Shown piece after piece: positions 28,380-37,695 of a DNA stretch of 64,000 nucleotides. Made by a program: the position numbers and the translations under genes. The notes beneath the pieces were generated by a model, which was given only the letters and a program-made list of their open reading frames with translations, had not been told where the DNA came from and searched no databases. Origin of the DNA: Rhodospirillales bacterium BBD 1991-14 (GTDB lineage Bacteria > Pseudomonadota > Alphaproteobacteria > Kiloniellales > Kiloniellaceae); contig LYSY01000010.1 in NCBI GenBank assembly GCA_001657395.1, positions 120,169 to 184,168 of the forward strand. Reading direction: 5' to 3'. The first letter of the stretch is position 1. Each line of letters starts with the position of its first letter.

Positions 28380-29989
28380 GGCGTTCCCTCCCCCGGCACC
28401 TGGGCGCCGTCCTGCAGCAGCTTCCAGGTGATGCCATCGTGCAGCGCGTTGAAGGAGGCGTCGATGACGTTGGTCGACACCCCGATGGTGGTCCAGCGCC
28501 GCCCCTGGGAATCCGCACTTTCGATCATGACCCTGGTTACCGCGCGGGTGCCGGCCTGGGGTGTGAGGATCCGCACCTTGTAGTCGACAAGGCGCATGTC
28601 CTCGAGCTGCGGATAGAGCGGCACCAGCGCCTTGCGCAGGGCGGTGTCGAGGGCGTTCACGGGGCCGTTGCCGTCGGCCACCTCCATCTTCGCCTTGCCG
28701 GCGACTTCGAGGGTCACGGTCGCCTCGGACTCGGTGACCAGCTCGCCCCGTGCGTTCCAGCGCCGGTCGTCCATGATGCGAAAGCGCGCCAGGGAGAAGT
28801 AGCTGGGCACCTCGCCCCGCGCGCGCCGGGCCAGAAGCTCGAAGGAGGCCTCGGCGCCGTCATAGGCAAAGCCCTCGAATTCCCGGGCCTTGACCTCGTC
28901 GACCAGCTTGTTCACGCCGGGGTCCTTGGGGTCCAGGTCGATGCCGATCTCCGCGAGGCGTGCCAGGATGTTGGAGCGGCCGGCCTGGTCGGACACCACG
29001 ATGTGGCGGCGGTTGCCGACCCTGGCAGGGTCGATGTGCTCGTAGGTGCGCGGGTCCTTGGCGACGGCGGAGACATGCAGGCCGCCCTTGTGGGCGAAGG
29101 CCGCCTCGCCGACATAGGCGGCGTGACGCTGGGGCTGGCGGTTCAGCCGGTCGTCCAGCAGGCGCGAGACATGGGTGAGTTGGCCGAGAGCATGCTCGTC
29201 CAGGCCGACGTCGTAGTCGGTCTTCAACATCAGGTTGGCGATCAGGCTGATCAGGTTGGCGTTGCCGCAGCGTTCGCCGAGGCCGTTGATGGTGCCCTGC
29301 ACCTGCCGCGCGCCGGCATGGATCGCCGCCAGCGAATTGGCGACCGCGTTCTCGGTGTCGTTGTGGCAGTGGATGCCGACATGGCTGCCGGGAATCTTCT
29401 CGCAGACCTGCCCCACGATGCGGGCAACCTCGTCAGGCAGTGTGCCGCCGTTGGTGTCGCAGAGCACCACCCAGCGCGCGCCGGCCTTATGGGCGGCCTC
29501 CAGACACTCCATGGCATAGGCGGGGTTGGCCTTGTATCCGTCGAAGAAGTGCTCGGCATCGAACATCACCTCTTCCTTGCGGGTGAGTGCATGGGCCACC
29601 GAGTCCGCAATCATGGCGACGTTTTCCGAGCGCTCGATTTCAAGAGCGACGTCGACGTGGAAGTCCCAGGTCTTGCCGACCATGCAGACGGCCTCCGCCG
29701 AGGAGTTCAGCAGGCCGGCCAGACCCGGATCGTTCTCCGCGCTGCGGCCGGGGCGGCGGGTCATGCCGAAGGCGACGAAGCGGCTGCGCTCCAGGCCGGG
29801 CGATTCCGAGAAAAAGGCGTCATCCGTGGGGTTCGCGCCGGGCCAGCCGCCCTCGACGTAATCTATGCCCAGACGGTCGAGGGCACGGGCGATGGCCAGC
29901 TTGTCCGAAACCGAAAAGTCGACGCCCTGACTCTGCGCCCCATCGCGCAGGGTCGAGTCGAAGAGATAGACCCGCCTGTCATTAACCAT
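28376..29989 (-). CDS. cimA: (R)-citramalate synthase
   Basis: The 537-residue enzyme condenses pyruvate and acetyl-CoA to citramalate, a threonine-independent entry to isoleucine synthesis. The DRE-TIM barrel signature FDSTLRDGAQ (Arg15, Asp16) and the metal-binding HCHND segment are present. VEGGWPGANP near 46-55 is typical of the CimA clade rather than LeuA. The C-terminal regulatory (LeuA dimer) domain runs from about residue 390 on. Allosteric control by isoleucine or leucine is expected. A promoter lies 30-55 bases upstream. Confidence 0.92.
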   Translation of the reverse strand: MVNDRRVYLFDSTLRDGAQSQGVDFSVSDKLAIARALDRLGIDYVEGGWPGANPTDDAFFSESPGLERSRFVAFGMTRRPGRSAENDPGLAGLLNSSAEAVCMVGKTWDFHVDVALEIERSENVAMIADSVAHALTRKEEVMFDAEHFFDGYKANPAYAMECLEAAHKAGARWVVLCDTNGGTLPDEVARIVGQVCEKIPGSHVGIHCHNDTENAVANSLAAIHAGARQVQGTINGLGERCGNANLISLIANLMLKTDYDVGLDEHALGQLTHVSRLLDDRLNRQPQRHAAYVGEAAFAHKGGLHVSAVAKDPRTYEHIDPARVGNRRHIVVSDQAGRSNILARLAEIGIDLDPKDPGVNKLVDEVKAREFEGFAYDGAEASFELLARRARGEVPSYFSLARFRIMDDRRWNARGELVTESEATVTLEVAGKAKMEVADGNGPVNALDTALRKALVPLYPQLEDMRLVDYKVRILTPQAGTRAVTRVMIESADSQGRRWTTIGVSTNVIDASFNALHDGITWKLLQDGAQVPGEGTP

Positions 29990-30016
29990 AGTGATTATCC
30001 GCCCTTTGGAGGGCGC

Positions 30017-30045
30017 TATTCAGCACAGGCAGGCCCTCAGGTCAA
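30017..30045 (-). promoter_or_regulatory. Promoter of cimA
   Basis: On the - strand TTGACC, a 17-base spacer and TGAATA are seen; transcription would start near 30010, about 20 bases before the ATG. No leader peptide or attenuator fits in so short a leader. Confidence 0.6.
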
Positions 30046-30118
30046 CTTGGCTGGGGGCCGCGAGCCCGGCCGTCTGGGGCGCCGGCCGTCGGTTACAAAC
30101 TTGAAAGGCGGAGCGATT

Positions 30119-31069
30119 TCAGCTGGGCCGCGCCATGCGGTGCTCCTCTTCCGCGCCCCGCGCAAGGCTGCGCCCCTCCTCCTCCAGCCAGTCGCGGAAG
30201 GCGATGACCTTGGGCTTGCGGGCGGCCGCTTCCGTGCAGACGACGAAGTAGGACATCGACCCCTCGACGGCCCGGTCGAACAGGCGCACCAGCCGGCCGG
30301 CCCGCAGATCGTCCTCCGCCAGGGTGGCCCAGGTCAGCCCGACCCCCTGCCCGTGGATCGCCGCCTGGATCATCATGTAGCTGTTGGGAAAGGCGGGCCC
30401 CTGGGTCGGGTCGATACCCTCGACCCCCAATATGCCCAGCCAGACCGACCAGGTGGCCATGGAGTTCACCTCCATGCGCGCCGATTCCGTGTGCAGCAGG
30501 GTGTGGTGCTTCAGGTCCCTTGGCCGCCTCAGCGGCGGGCCCTTGGCCAGAAGCGCCGGGCTGCAGACGGCAAAGACCGTCTCGTGCATGATTGCTTTCG
30601 AGGCCAGCCCCGGAAAAGGGCCCTGGCCGAAGCGGATGGCCATGTCGATGGTCGCCGCCTCGGCCACCAGATCGATGCGGTTGCCGGTCGGCCGGATGCG
30701 CACGTCGATCTCCGGATGGATGTCGTGGAAACGCCCCAGGCGCGGGATCAGCCACTTGACCGCGAGAGACGGGCTGGCAGTGACTGTCAGGATGCCGCTC
30801 TCCTCGGGGCGCTGCAGCTCGGCCACCTTGTCGAACAGCCGCCGGAAAACGGTCTGCGCCGTCTCCGCAAGGTCCTCGCCCTTTTCGGTCAGGGTCAGGC
30901 CGCGCGCACCGCGATGAAAGAGCTCAAACCCCAGGTTCGCTTCCAACTGCTTGATCTGTTGGCTGACCGCGCCCTGGGTTACGTGCAGTTCAGCGGCGGC
31001 CTTGGTGAAACTGAGGTGACGGGCTGCAACTTCGAAGGTGCGCAAGGCAGCCAGCGGAGGCGATGGCAT
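30119..31069 (-). CDS. LysR family transcriptional regulator (GcvA-like)
   Basis: The 316-residue protein begins with the GcvA-type helix-turn-helix: LAALRTFEVAARHLSFTKAA, then AELHVTQGAVSQQIKQLEANLG. VKWLIPRLGRFHDIHPEIDVRI follows in the effector domain, with IDMAIRFGQGPFPG. The gene is divergent from the DUF1127 gene. A palindrome between them (31159) is a candidate binding site. The ligand is unknown. Confidence 0.9.
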   Translation of the reverse strand: MPSPPLAALRTFEVAARHLSFTKAAAELHVTQGAVSQQIKQLEANLGFELFHRGARGLTLTEKGEDLAETAQTVFRRLFDKVAELQRPEESGILTVTASPSLAVKWLIPRLGRFHDIHPEIDVRIRPTGNRIDLVAEAATIDMAIRFGQGPFPGLASKAIMHETVFAVCSPALLAKGPPLRRPRDLKHHTLLHTESARMEVNSMATWSVWLGILGVEGIDPTQGPAFPNSYMMIQAAIHGQGVGLTWATLAEDDLRAGRLVRLFDRAVEGSMSYFVVCTEAAARKPKVIAFRDWLEEEGRSLARGAEEEHRMARPS

Positions 31070-31158
31070 GGGTGTCTCCGGGGACGTCTCCGGGCATGAT
31101 CAGCCATTAGACCAGCTTATCAAGTCCATTACGAATCATCGTTTGTGGGTTTCTCGAA

Positions 31159-31181
31159 TCTGACCGATATTTCTGGTCAGA
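31159..31181. promoter_or_regulatory. Candidate LysR operator
   Basis: TCTGACC and GGTCAGA form a perfect seven-base inverted repeat with nine bases between, 90 bases upstream of the LysR start and 53 bases before the DUF1127 start. Position and symmetry fit a LysR recognition site. Confidence 0.5.
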
Positions 31182-31233
31182 ACAGTTGGGATCTGTCAAC
31201 CCGGACACCGTCCCCAGACCATCAGGTGATCTA

Positions 31234-31542
31234 ATGACCAGCTCTTCAAACGGGGCCTCTTCAGGGGTCCGCGCAACCCTTCCCTACCGCCAACTTTCAG
31301 GCACATCCTCCGGCCGCTATGCCGATCTCGGCCGGCCGGAGATGCGATGGCGCCGGGACCGTGCGGTGGTCGCCAATCTGCTGCTGGACGGCTTCTTCGC
31401 ACTGGCCCGCCCGCTGCTCGCCTGGCAGAGGCGCATTGAAGAGAAAGACCGGCTCAACGACATGCCGGACTACCTCTTGAGAGACCTCGGACTGACCCGC
31501 GACGACCTTGGCGACATCTCGGCATCAGCGGAGTACCGCTAA
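31234..31542 (+). CDS. DUF1127 domain protein
   Basis: The 102-residue protein ends with the arginine-rich DUF1127 pattern: AWQRRIEEKDRLNDMPDYLL, then RDLGLTRDDLGDI. The N-terminal half is low-complexity. DUF1127 proteins in Alphaproteobacteria are small and often stress-induced; some bind RNA and affect phosphate or carbon metabolism. AGGTGAT lies just before the ATG at 31234; an upstream frame extension of 16 codons has no ribosome site. A strong terminator follows. Confidence 0.85.
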   Translation: MTSSSNGASSGVRATLPYRQLSGTSSGRYADLGRPEMRWRRDRAVVANLLLDGFFALARPLLAWQRRIEEKDRLNDMPDYLLRDLGLTRDDLGDISASAEYR

Positions 31543-31589
31543 CGCTTCGGCGCTTATTCCCTGCACACACCGTTAACCCTGCAACTTGC

Positions 31590-31635
31590 GGCGGCGGGCC
31601 GCCCCCCGAGCAAAGGGCCCGCCGCCCTTCTTTTT
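31590..31635 (+). terminator. Intrinsic terminator after the DUF1127 gene
   Basis: An 11-base perfect stem (GGCGGCGGGCC with GGCCCGCCGCC) is followed by CTTCTTTTT. It may also act against the convergent PH-domain gene. Confidence 0.88.
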
Positions 31636-31648
31636 GCCCCGTAACAAC

Positions 31649-32260
31649 TCAATCCTCGTCGTCGAACGGCGAGACCTCCACAGGGTCGCGCAGGCGCGCG
31701 ATCTCGGCGGCCACACGCGGCGCGTCGGCAATGCCGTAGAACGCCTCGATCTGGTAGCTGCCGCCGGCGCTGCGTTTCCACCACGGCAGTTTCCGCTCGG
31801 TAAAGACCACCGCACCGTCACCGGACGCATCAGCCAGGGCGCGGGGCTCGTCGAGGTCTGCCGGCAAAAAGAAGCGGCTGGTGCGAAACGGCCAGAACGA
31901 GAGGATCATCACCCTGCGGTTGGTGACGGCATAGACCATGCGCCTGGCGGAAACCCTCGCCATCTGCGGCGCCATCACCAGCGCCAGGCAATAGAGCCCC
32001 GCCGCCACCAAAAAGGCGACCATCAGGGCGTTCTCCGCTGAAGCCCGAAAGTCCGGAACATAGCCGTACCAGTGCAGGCCGGCGATCACCGCCAGCCCCA
32101 GGGTGCCGCGGATCACCTGCGGCAGCTTGGTCCGCGCCAGGGCGTCCGGCCGGGGGCGGTCCGCCCAGACCAGCGTCTCGCCCGGTTCCAGTTCCTGCCG
32201 GGCGACAGACAGCGGATCGTCTGCTTGCGAAGCCAAATCGTGCTCTCCCTCCGGCCGCAT
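31649..32260 (-). CDS. Bacterial PH-domain membrane protein
   Basis: The 203-residue protein has an N-terminal ELEPGETLVWADRPRPDA segment, two membrane helices (about 49-66 and 77-96) and then VYAVTNRRVMIL, the strand pattern of bacterial PH domains (YAVTNRRV is characteristic). The domain continues to about residue 190. Function unknown. It lies 30 bases downstream of the universal stress protein gene, probably as one unit. Confidence 0.72.
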   Translation of the reverse strand: MRPEGEHDLASQADDPLSVARQELEPGETLVWADRPRPDALARTKLPQVIRGTLGLAVIAGLHWYGYVPDFRASAENALMVAFLVAAGLYCLALVMAPQMARVSARRMVYAVTNRRVMILSFWPFRTSRFFLPADLDEPRALADASGDGAVVFTERKLPWWKRSAGGSYQIEAFYGIADAPRVAAEIARLRDPVEVSPFDDED

Positions 32261-32290
32261 CGTCTTAAGAGGCAGCCTCGGCTTGCCACT

Positions 32291-32719
32291 TCAGGAGTGC
32301 GCGACCAGAACCGGCACCTTGGCGAGGTGCAGGATCTTGCGGGAAACGGACCCCAGCAGCAGTTCGGCATACTCGCCCAGCCCGCGGCTGCCGACGACGA
32401 TGAGATCGGCATCGATCCGGCCCGCCTCGTCCAGGATCTCGTCCGCAGGATCGCCAAAACCCACACGCTGCTCCACCGTCACGCCTTCCGGCACCTCGGC
32501 CAGGATCCGGGCGGAGGCGAGAATGCGCTCAAAAACTTCCGAGCGGCTCAAGTCTTCCGACTTCGCGAGATCGATTAAAGGCCCCTTCAGCGGGCGGTGC
32601 CCGTCGACGGCCAGCAGGACCAGCTTGGCCCCATAGGTCTTTGCAATGTCGCCGCCACAGCGCACTGCCTTGCCGGCGTGGCCGGAACCGTCAACGGCCA
32701 CGAGAATGGTTTTGAACAT
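32291..32719 (-). CDS. Universal stress protein (UspA family)
   Basis: The 142-residue single-domain UspA protein starts MFKTILVAVDGSGHAGKAV. It has the ATP-binding pattern G-x2-G-x9-G-S/T at residues 110-126 (GSRGLGEYAELLLGSVS) and ends VPVLVAHS. ATP-binding Usps help survival under starvation or oxidative stress. It is followed 30 bases later by the PH-domain gene. Confidence 0.93.
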   Translation of the reverse strand: MFKTILVAVDGSGHAGKAVRCGGDIAKTYGAKLVLLAVDGHRPLKGPLIDLAKSEDLSRSEVFERILASARILAEVPEGVTVEQRVGFGDPADEILDEAGRIDADLIVVGSRGLGEYAELLLGSVSRKILHLAKVPVLVAHS

Positions 32720-32854
32720 CGATCTGCCTCCCTAACCTCTTTGCCACCACGCTTCTTACCCCTTACCCGGCCTCGCGGGCCCGACATAGCCCCCACGAAG
32801 CGCGCCGCAGCTTAGCGCCCCCGGCCGCCCCGCTCCAGCAGGCAAAAGGCAGCC

Positions 32855-32893
32855 CAGAGAGGCAGCGCAGAGAGGCAGCGCAGAGAGGCAAAG
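32855..32893. repeat. Three tandem copies of a 13-bp repeat
   Basis: The unit CAGAGAGGCAGCG occurs twice exactly, then once with two end changes. It lies between the divergent usp and DUF1287 genes. Such short arrays can change length by slippage. Confidence 0.7.
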
Positions 32894-32985
32894 CAGGCGG
32901 AGGACGCCACAAAAAAGCCGCAAGCCCGATTGAACCTGCCCGCAGCCCCCGGCGACCAACACAAAGACCGCAAGAGGGACAAGCG

Positions 32986-33693
32986 ATGACCAAAGCCGCA
33001 TTGCGGAACCGCCACTGGGGGACCTTCCGGCCGACGATCGTCCTTGCGCGCGGTATTGCCGGCCTGTTTGTCCTTGCCCTGGGCGCCGCCGTGACGGTCG
33101 GCGCCGAGGCATCGCCCGCCGGGCAGCCCGCCGACAGCCTGGCCGAACGGCTGAACGCAGCCGCCCTTGCCCGCACCGAGGTACGCGTCACCTACGACCC
33201 CGCCTACCGCCGGATCGCCTATCCCGGCGGCGACGTGGCGGCAGACCGCGGAGTCTGCTCGGATGTCGTGATCAGGGCCTACCGCGCTCTTGGGATCGAC
33301 CTTCAGGAACTGGTGCACCAGGACATGCGCGCAGCCTTCGATGCCTACCCCAACCATTGGGGCCTGACACGGCCCGACAGCAACATCGACCACCGCCGGG
33401 TGCCCAACCTGGAGACCTTCCTGCGCCGCCAGGGGGCAGAGCTGCCGGCCAGCGACAATCCGCAGGACTATCGCGCCGGCGACGTGGTCGCATGGAACCT
33501 GCGCGGCGCAGGCGGCTTCCTGCCCCATATCGGAATCGTCACCGACCGCATGGCCCCCAGTGGGCGGCCGATGATCGTACACAACATTGGCGCGGGGCCG
33601 CAGCTGGAAGACGTGCTATTTCATTGGCCCATCACCGGGCGCTACCGCTATCTGCCGGAAGCGGCGGCGCACACGGCCGCTGCGAGAGAGTGA
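32986..33693 (+). CDS. DUF1287 domain secreted protein
   Basis: The 235-residue protein has a signal anchor at about residues 16-40 (VLARGIAGLFVLALGAAV). It then shows the DUF1287 pattern: VRVTYDPAYRRIAYPGGDV, DRGVCSDVVIRAYRALG (Cys-His-type papain-like core), NIDHRRVPNLETFL and GFLPHIGIVTD. The Cys in GVCSD and His in LPHIGIV are likely catalytic, as in NlpC/P60-like hydrolases (inference). Role possibly in the cell wall. The stop overlaps the GTG of a possible longer form of the next gene. Confidence 0.85.
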   Translation: MTKAALRNRHWGTFRPTIVLARGIAGLFVLALGAAVTVGAEASPAGQPADSLAERLNAAALARTEVRVTYDPAYRRIAYPGGDVAADRGVCSDVVIRAYRALGIDLQELVHQDMRAAFDAYPNHWGLTRPDSNIDHRRVPNLETFLRRQGAELPASDNPQDYRAGDVVAWNLRGAGGFLPHIGIVTDRMAPSGRPMIVHNIGAGPQLEDVLFHWPITGRYRYLPEAAAHTAAARE

Positions 33694-33707
33694 GCGGCGG
33701 CCCAGCC

Positions 33708-34763
33708 ATGCCCGAACAGCCAGCGATGCGTGAGAGCCAGGCCATGCGCGAAGACTGGGAACGCCAGGAAGAACTGATCGATCTCAGCGAGGCGGAGATT
33801 GCCACACTCCTGCATCCGGTCTTTCCGGAGATCGCCATAGAATCGATCGCCGCCGCCAAGGGCGGCAAGGCCAACACCAACGTCAAGGTTGTGCTGGCGC
33901 CACCCGTCGGGCCGGTTCTCCTGCGCCTCTTCGTGCGCGATCCGGCTGCCGGATCTAAGGAGGTGGCGATCCTCCAGCGCCTCGCCGGCCAGGTGCCGGT
34001 CCCACAGGTGCATGGCTTTGCGCCGGATAATGCGGTGACCGGTCACCCCTGTGCGGTCCTGGGCTGGGTGGAAGGGCGGCGCATGGACCTTGCTCTGAGC
34101 GCCGCGCAGAGCCAGCTGGAACGGCGCCAGATGGCCGCCGCCGTGGGCGAGGTGTTGGCCCGGATCGGCAGGCTCACGTTCCCTGAGGCCGGATTTCTCT
34201 CTGAAGACCTCACAGTATCCCAAAGCATTGCAACAGGCGCTGGGGGGTTCCGGTCCTTTGTCGCCGAAATCACGGGCAGAGCGCGTGTGGCGCAGCGGCT
34301 CGACCCGGCTCTGCGCGAAGACCTGCTGCGCTTCGTCGAGGACGTCGCTGTCATCCTCGACGGGCCGCCCGAGCCCGCGCGCCTCACCCACTGCGACTAT
34401 GACCCCAGCAACATCCTGCTGAGGCGGGAAGACGCGGGCTGGCGCGTCGCCGCCGTGCTGGACTGGGAGTTCGCGGTGGCGGCAACCCCGCTTCTGGACC
34501 TCGGGCATATGCTGCGTGCGCCGCAGGGGCAGGACCCGGTTTTCGTAGCCGCGCTTGGCCAGGGATACAGGGCGGGCGGCGGCATCCTGCCGGAGCACTG
34601 GGTGGCCGCGGCAAAGCTGCTGGACCTTCTCGCCTGGCTCGACTTCCTCGACCGGCCCGGTGAACACCCGCGCCTCTTTGCCGATGCCCAGGGTGTGATC
34701 CGCACGACCATCGACACATGGCCGGCGCTGCTGGCCCAGACTGCCCCCTCTTCCCAGCGGTGA
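33708..34763 (+). CDS. Aminoglycoside-phosphotransferase-fold kinase of unknown substrate
   Basis: The 351-residue protein has the Brenner motif LTHCDYDPSNILL (His228, Asp230, Asn235) and the metal-binding VLDWEF Asp252. These define the APH/choline kinase fold. The lysine loop is less clear. Function could be in sugar, choline or drug phosphorylation; nothing in the neighbourhood decides it. The start is uncertain: ATG 33708 is used here, and a GTG at 33690 overlapping the previous stop is possible. Confidence 0.75.
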   Translation: MPEQPAMRESQAMREDWERQEELIDLSEAEIATLLHPVFPEIAIESIAAAKGGKANTNVKVVLAPPVGPVLLRLFVRDPAAGSKEVAILQRLAGQVPVPQVHGFAPDNAVTGHPCAVLGWVEGRRMDLALSAAQSQLERRQMAAAVGEVLARIGRLTFPEAGFLSEDLTVSQSIATGAGGFRSFVAEITGRARVAQRLDPALREDLLRFVEDVAVILDGPPEPARLTHCDYDPSNILLRREDAGWRVAAVLDWEFAVAATPLLDLGHMLRAPQGQDPVFVAALGQGYRAGGGILPEHWVAAAKLLDLLAWLDFLDRPGEHPRLFADAQGVIRTTIDTWPALLAQTAPSSQR

Positions 34764-34813
34764 CTCCCGGCGCGGACGGCTAACCCGCAATGCAGCGAGC
34801 AAGGTCTTTTTCC

Positions 34814-35545
34814 ATGCCCAATTCAGTCTTCGGTTTCGCAGCCGCCCTCGTTCTGGCCATCGGCGTAGCGCTTGCCGGCTGGTTCGTCGGCGACGGTTTC
34901 TTTCAGGGCCGCAAGGCGGACCGCTTCGTCACGGTGAAGGGCGTGGCGGAGCAGGACGTGAAAGCCAACCTCGCGGTCTGGGCGCTGCGCTTCGTTGCCA
35001 CCGGAAACGACCTCCCCGAAGTGCAGCGCAAGATCGCCGCAGATGCGGTCCTGGCCCGTGACTTTTTGCTCGCCAGCGGCTTCACGGAGACCGAAGTCGA
35101 AAACAGCGACCTGCAGGTCGTTGACCGGCTGGCCCAGCAGTACCAGCAGGGCCAGGTGGACAGCCGCTTCATCATCGCCCAGACCCTGACGCTGCGCAGC
35201 GCCGACGTAGACGCCGTGGCAGCCACCCTGGCGCGCCTCAGCGAGCTGGTGTCCGCGGGCCTGGTGCTTTCGGACGAGAACCAGTGGAACAGCGGCCCGA
35301 CCTACATCTTTTCCGGGCTCAACGATCTGAAACCGGCGATGATCGCCGAGGCGACGCAGAACGCGCGGGCCGGCGCCGAGCAGTTCGCCGCCGATTCCGG
35401 CAGCGGCGTCGGCACGATCCGCCGCGCCAGCCAGGGGGTCTTTCAGATCCTGCCCCGCGACCGCTTCCCCAACGCCCGGGAGGCCAAGCAGATCCACAAG
35501 ACGGTCCGCGTGGTCTCCACCATCGAGTTCATGCTGCAGGACTGA
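34814..35545 (+). CDS. SIMPL domain (DUF541) anchored periplasmic protein
   Basis: The 243-residue protein starts MPNSVFGFAAALVLAIGVAL, a membrane anchor at about 4-24. The SIMPL domain shows TVKGVAEQDVKANLAVWALRF, then NDLPEVQRK, ATQNARAGAEQFAADSGSGVGTIR (in parts), and a final strand STIEFML. SIMPL proteins (E. coli YggE is one) are linked to oxidative stress but lack an agreed function. An AAGGT site favours ATG 34814 over 34790. Confidence 0.83.
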   Translation: MPNSVFGFAAALVLAIGVALAGWFVGDGFFQGRKADRFVTVKGVAEQDVKANLAVWALRFVATGNDLPEVQRKIAADAVLARDFLLASGFTETEVENSDLQVVDRLAQQYQQGQVDSRFIIAQTLTLRSADVDAVAATLARLSELVSAGLVLSDENQWNSGPTYIFSGLNDLKPAMIAEATQNARAGAEQFAADSGSGVGTIRRASQGVFQILPRDRFPNAREAKQIHKTVRVVSTIEFMLQD

Positions 35546-35586
35546 CAGCGACCGGACTTAGGGCCGCTCCGACCGGGTCCGCGGCT

Positions 35587-35946
35587 TCAGTCCAGCCAGG
35601 TCCAGGTCTCGGCGCCGTCGAAATGGCGGATGCGCAGGCCGGCGATCTCCGTCGGCTCTGCCAGGGCGCAGTTCACTGCCATGCGCGCCGCCGGGCTGGG
35701 GTCCAGGTTCTCCCAGTGGGTCGTACAGCTGCAGGTCCGGCAGCTATGGAATGCCAGCGTCTTGTCGCCCCAGATGTAGCGGATCGTCGCACCGGGCTCG
35801 AAATCCAAGGTGATCTGCTGTGTCTCAGCGTAGGCCCAGAGCGCGCCCGAGCGCCGGCAGTAGGAGCAGTTGCAACGGTTCAGCCACTCCGGCCGGCCGG
35901 GATACTCAAAGCGCACGGCGCCGCAGTGGCAACTTCCGCGGATCAT
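35587..35946 (-). CDS. GFA (glutathione-dependent formaldehyde-activating) family protein
   Basis: The 119-residue zinc protein has the pattern of cysteines typical of GFA/CENP-V domains: C6 and C8 (GSCHCGAV), C25, C27 and C30 (RCNCSYC), and C69, C72 and C74 (CRTCSC). Two zinc ions would be held in the Mss4-like fold. True GFA activity is uncertain for the family. It is convergent with the SIMPL gene. Confidence 0.88.
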   Translation of the reverse strand: MIRGSCHCGAVRFEYPGRPEWLNRCNCSYCRRSGALWAYAETQQITLDFEPGATIRYIWGDKTLAFHSCRTCSCTTHWENLDPSPAARMAVNCALAEPTEIAGLRIRHFDGAETWTWLD

Positions 35947-36131
35947 CGTCTCCTCCTGTCGGCCCGGCTTAACCCTGTTCGCTGGAGCGGCGGATTCGAG
36001 CGGTCCGGCGCGACTCCAAGGTTAACCGGGTTTTTTGTTGACTCGAAAGGCCGCTTTTCCTGTGGAAAAACTGGGTCAAGGCGCGTAAAACCGGCGGTCC
36101 GAATTGATTAAGGAAGCAGAAAGGGGCCCCC

Positions 36132-37535
36132 ATGGCCACGACCTGGTCGCCCGAGTCCTGGCGCAGCAAGCCGATCCGCCAGGTGCCCGACTACGCCGAC
36201 AAGGCCGCGCTGGAGCGCGTCGAGGAGCAGCTCGCAGGCTATCCGCCCCTGGTTTTTGCAGGGGAAGCGCGGCGCCTGCGCCAACAACTCGGCGATGTCG
36301 CCGAAGGCCGGGGATTTCTGCTTCAGGGGGGCGACTGCGCTGAGAGCTTCGCCGAGTTCCACCCCAACAACATCCGCGACACCTTCCGGGTGATGCTGCA
36401 GATGGCGGTGGCGATGACCTTCGGCGCCGCCTGCCCGATCGTGAAGGTGGGCCGCCTCGCCGGCCAGTTCGCCAAGCCCCGCTCCGCCCCGACGGAGGTG
36501 CAGGGCGAGGTCGAGCTGCCGAGCTATCGCGGCGACATCATCAACGGCATCGACTTCGAGGCCGACGCACGCCAGCCGGACCCGGAGCGCCTGCTGCGCG
36601 CTTACAACCAGGCCGCAGCCACCCTCAATCTGCTGCGCGCCTTCGCCCAGGGCGGCTTCGCCGACCTGCACAAGGTGCATCAGTGGAACCTGGAGTTCGT
36701 CTCCGACAGCGCCCAGGCGCAGCGCTACGAGGAGCTGGCCGAGCGCATTGACGAGGCCCTGGCCTTCATGCGCGCCTGCGGCATCGCCCCGGAGACCGTG
36801 CCGAAGCTGAAGGAGACCGACTTCTACACCAGTCACGAGGCCCTGCTGCTGTGGTATGAGCAGGCGTTGACCCGCGTCGACAGCCTGACCGGCCAGTGGT
36901 ACGACTGCTCGGCTCACATGGTCTGGATCGGCGACCGCACGCGCAACCCAGACGAGGCCCATGTCGAGTTCATGCGGGGCATCCAGAACCCCATCGGCAT
37001 GAAGTGCGGGCCGACGTCGGATCCCGATGAGTTGCTGCGGGTCATCGACATCCTGAACCCGGACAACGAGCCCGGGCGCCTGACGCTGATTGCACGCATG
37101 GGGCACGACAAGGTCGCCGACCATCTGCCGGCGCTGATCCGCGCGGTGCAGCGCGAGGGCCGCAAGGTCGTCTGGTCCTGCGATCCCATGCACGGCAATA
37201 CCATCAAGTCGTCCAGCGGCTTCAAGACACGGCCTTTCGACCGCATTCTGGAAGAGGTGAAGAACTTCTTCGCCGTCCACCGGGCGGAAGGCAGCTATGC
37301 CGGCGGCGTGCACTTCGAGATGACCGGACAGGACGTGACCGAGTGCATCGGCGGCGCCCAGGCCATCAGCGACGACCGCCTCGGCGACCGCTACCACACC
37401 CACTGCGACCCCCGGCTGAATGCCAACCAGTCGCTGGAGCTGGCCTTCCTGATTTCCGAAGCGCTGAAGGATGAGCGGATCGCCCGCCAGAACGGCAACG
37501 GCCGCAGCGGCGACAAGGTGGCAGCGGCCTTCTAG
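36132..37535 (+). CDS. Class II DAHP synthase
   Basis: The 467-residue enzyme condenses phosphoenolpyruvate with erythrose 4-phosphate, the first step to aromatic amino acids. It is the plant-like type II form: [13 protein letters not shown] at about 59-71, [12 protein letters not shown] near 110-121, [19 protein letters not shown] near the end, and [14 protein letters not shown] near 350. The length fits. AAGCAGAAAGGGG lies before the ATG. No attenuator-type leader peptide was found upstream. Confidence 0.95.
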   Translation: MATTWSPESWRSKPIRQVPDYADKAALERVEEQLAGYPPLVFAGEARRLRQQLGDVAEGRGFLLQGGDCAESFAEFHPNNIRDTFRVMLQMAVAMTFGAACPIVKVGRLAGQFAKPRSAPTEVQGEVELPSYRGDIINGIDFEADARQPDPERLLRAYNQAAATLNLLRAFAQGGFADLHKVHQWNLEFVSDSAQAQRYEELAERIDEALAFMRACGIAPETVPKLKETDFYTSHEALLLWYEQALTRVDSLTGQWYDCSAHMVWIGDRTRNPDEAHVEFMRGIQNPIGMKCGPTSDPDELLRVIDILNPDNEPGRLTLIARMGHDKVADHLPALIRAVQREGRKVVWSCDPMHGNTIKSSSGFKTRPFDRILEEVKNFFAVHRAEGSYAGGVHFEMTGQDVTECIGGAQAISDDRLGDRYHTHCDPRLNANQSLELAFLISEALKDERIARQNGNGRSGDKVAAAF

Positions 37536-37695
37536 GCCGCCGCCCGCCAGCCCATTCGGCGAACACCGCGCCGTATGCATGGCTGCCATCGCCCGACGAG
37601 GCTGGCGTCCTGTAGCCGCTTCGCGCTAGATTCTCCCGGTCTTGAGCCTGTCTCCTGCCTCTACCCCTTGAGACAGCGGCTTGAAGGAGCGAGCG

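Noticed and set aside
27968..31099. 1043-residue + strand frame
   Set aside because: It is antisense to cimA, the DUF2927-like gene and a LysR gene.
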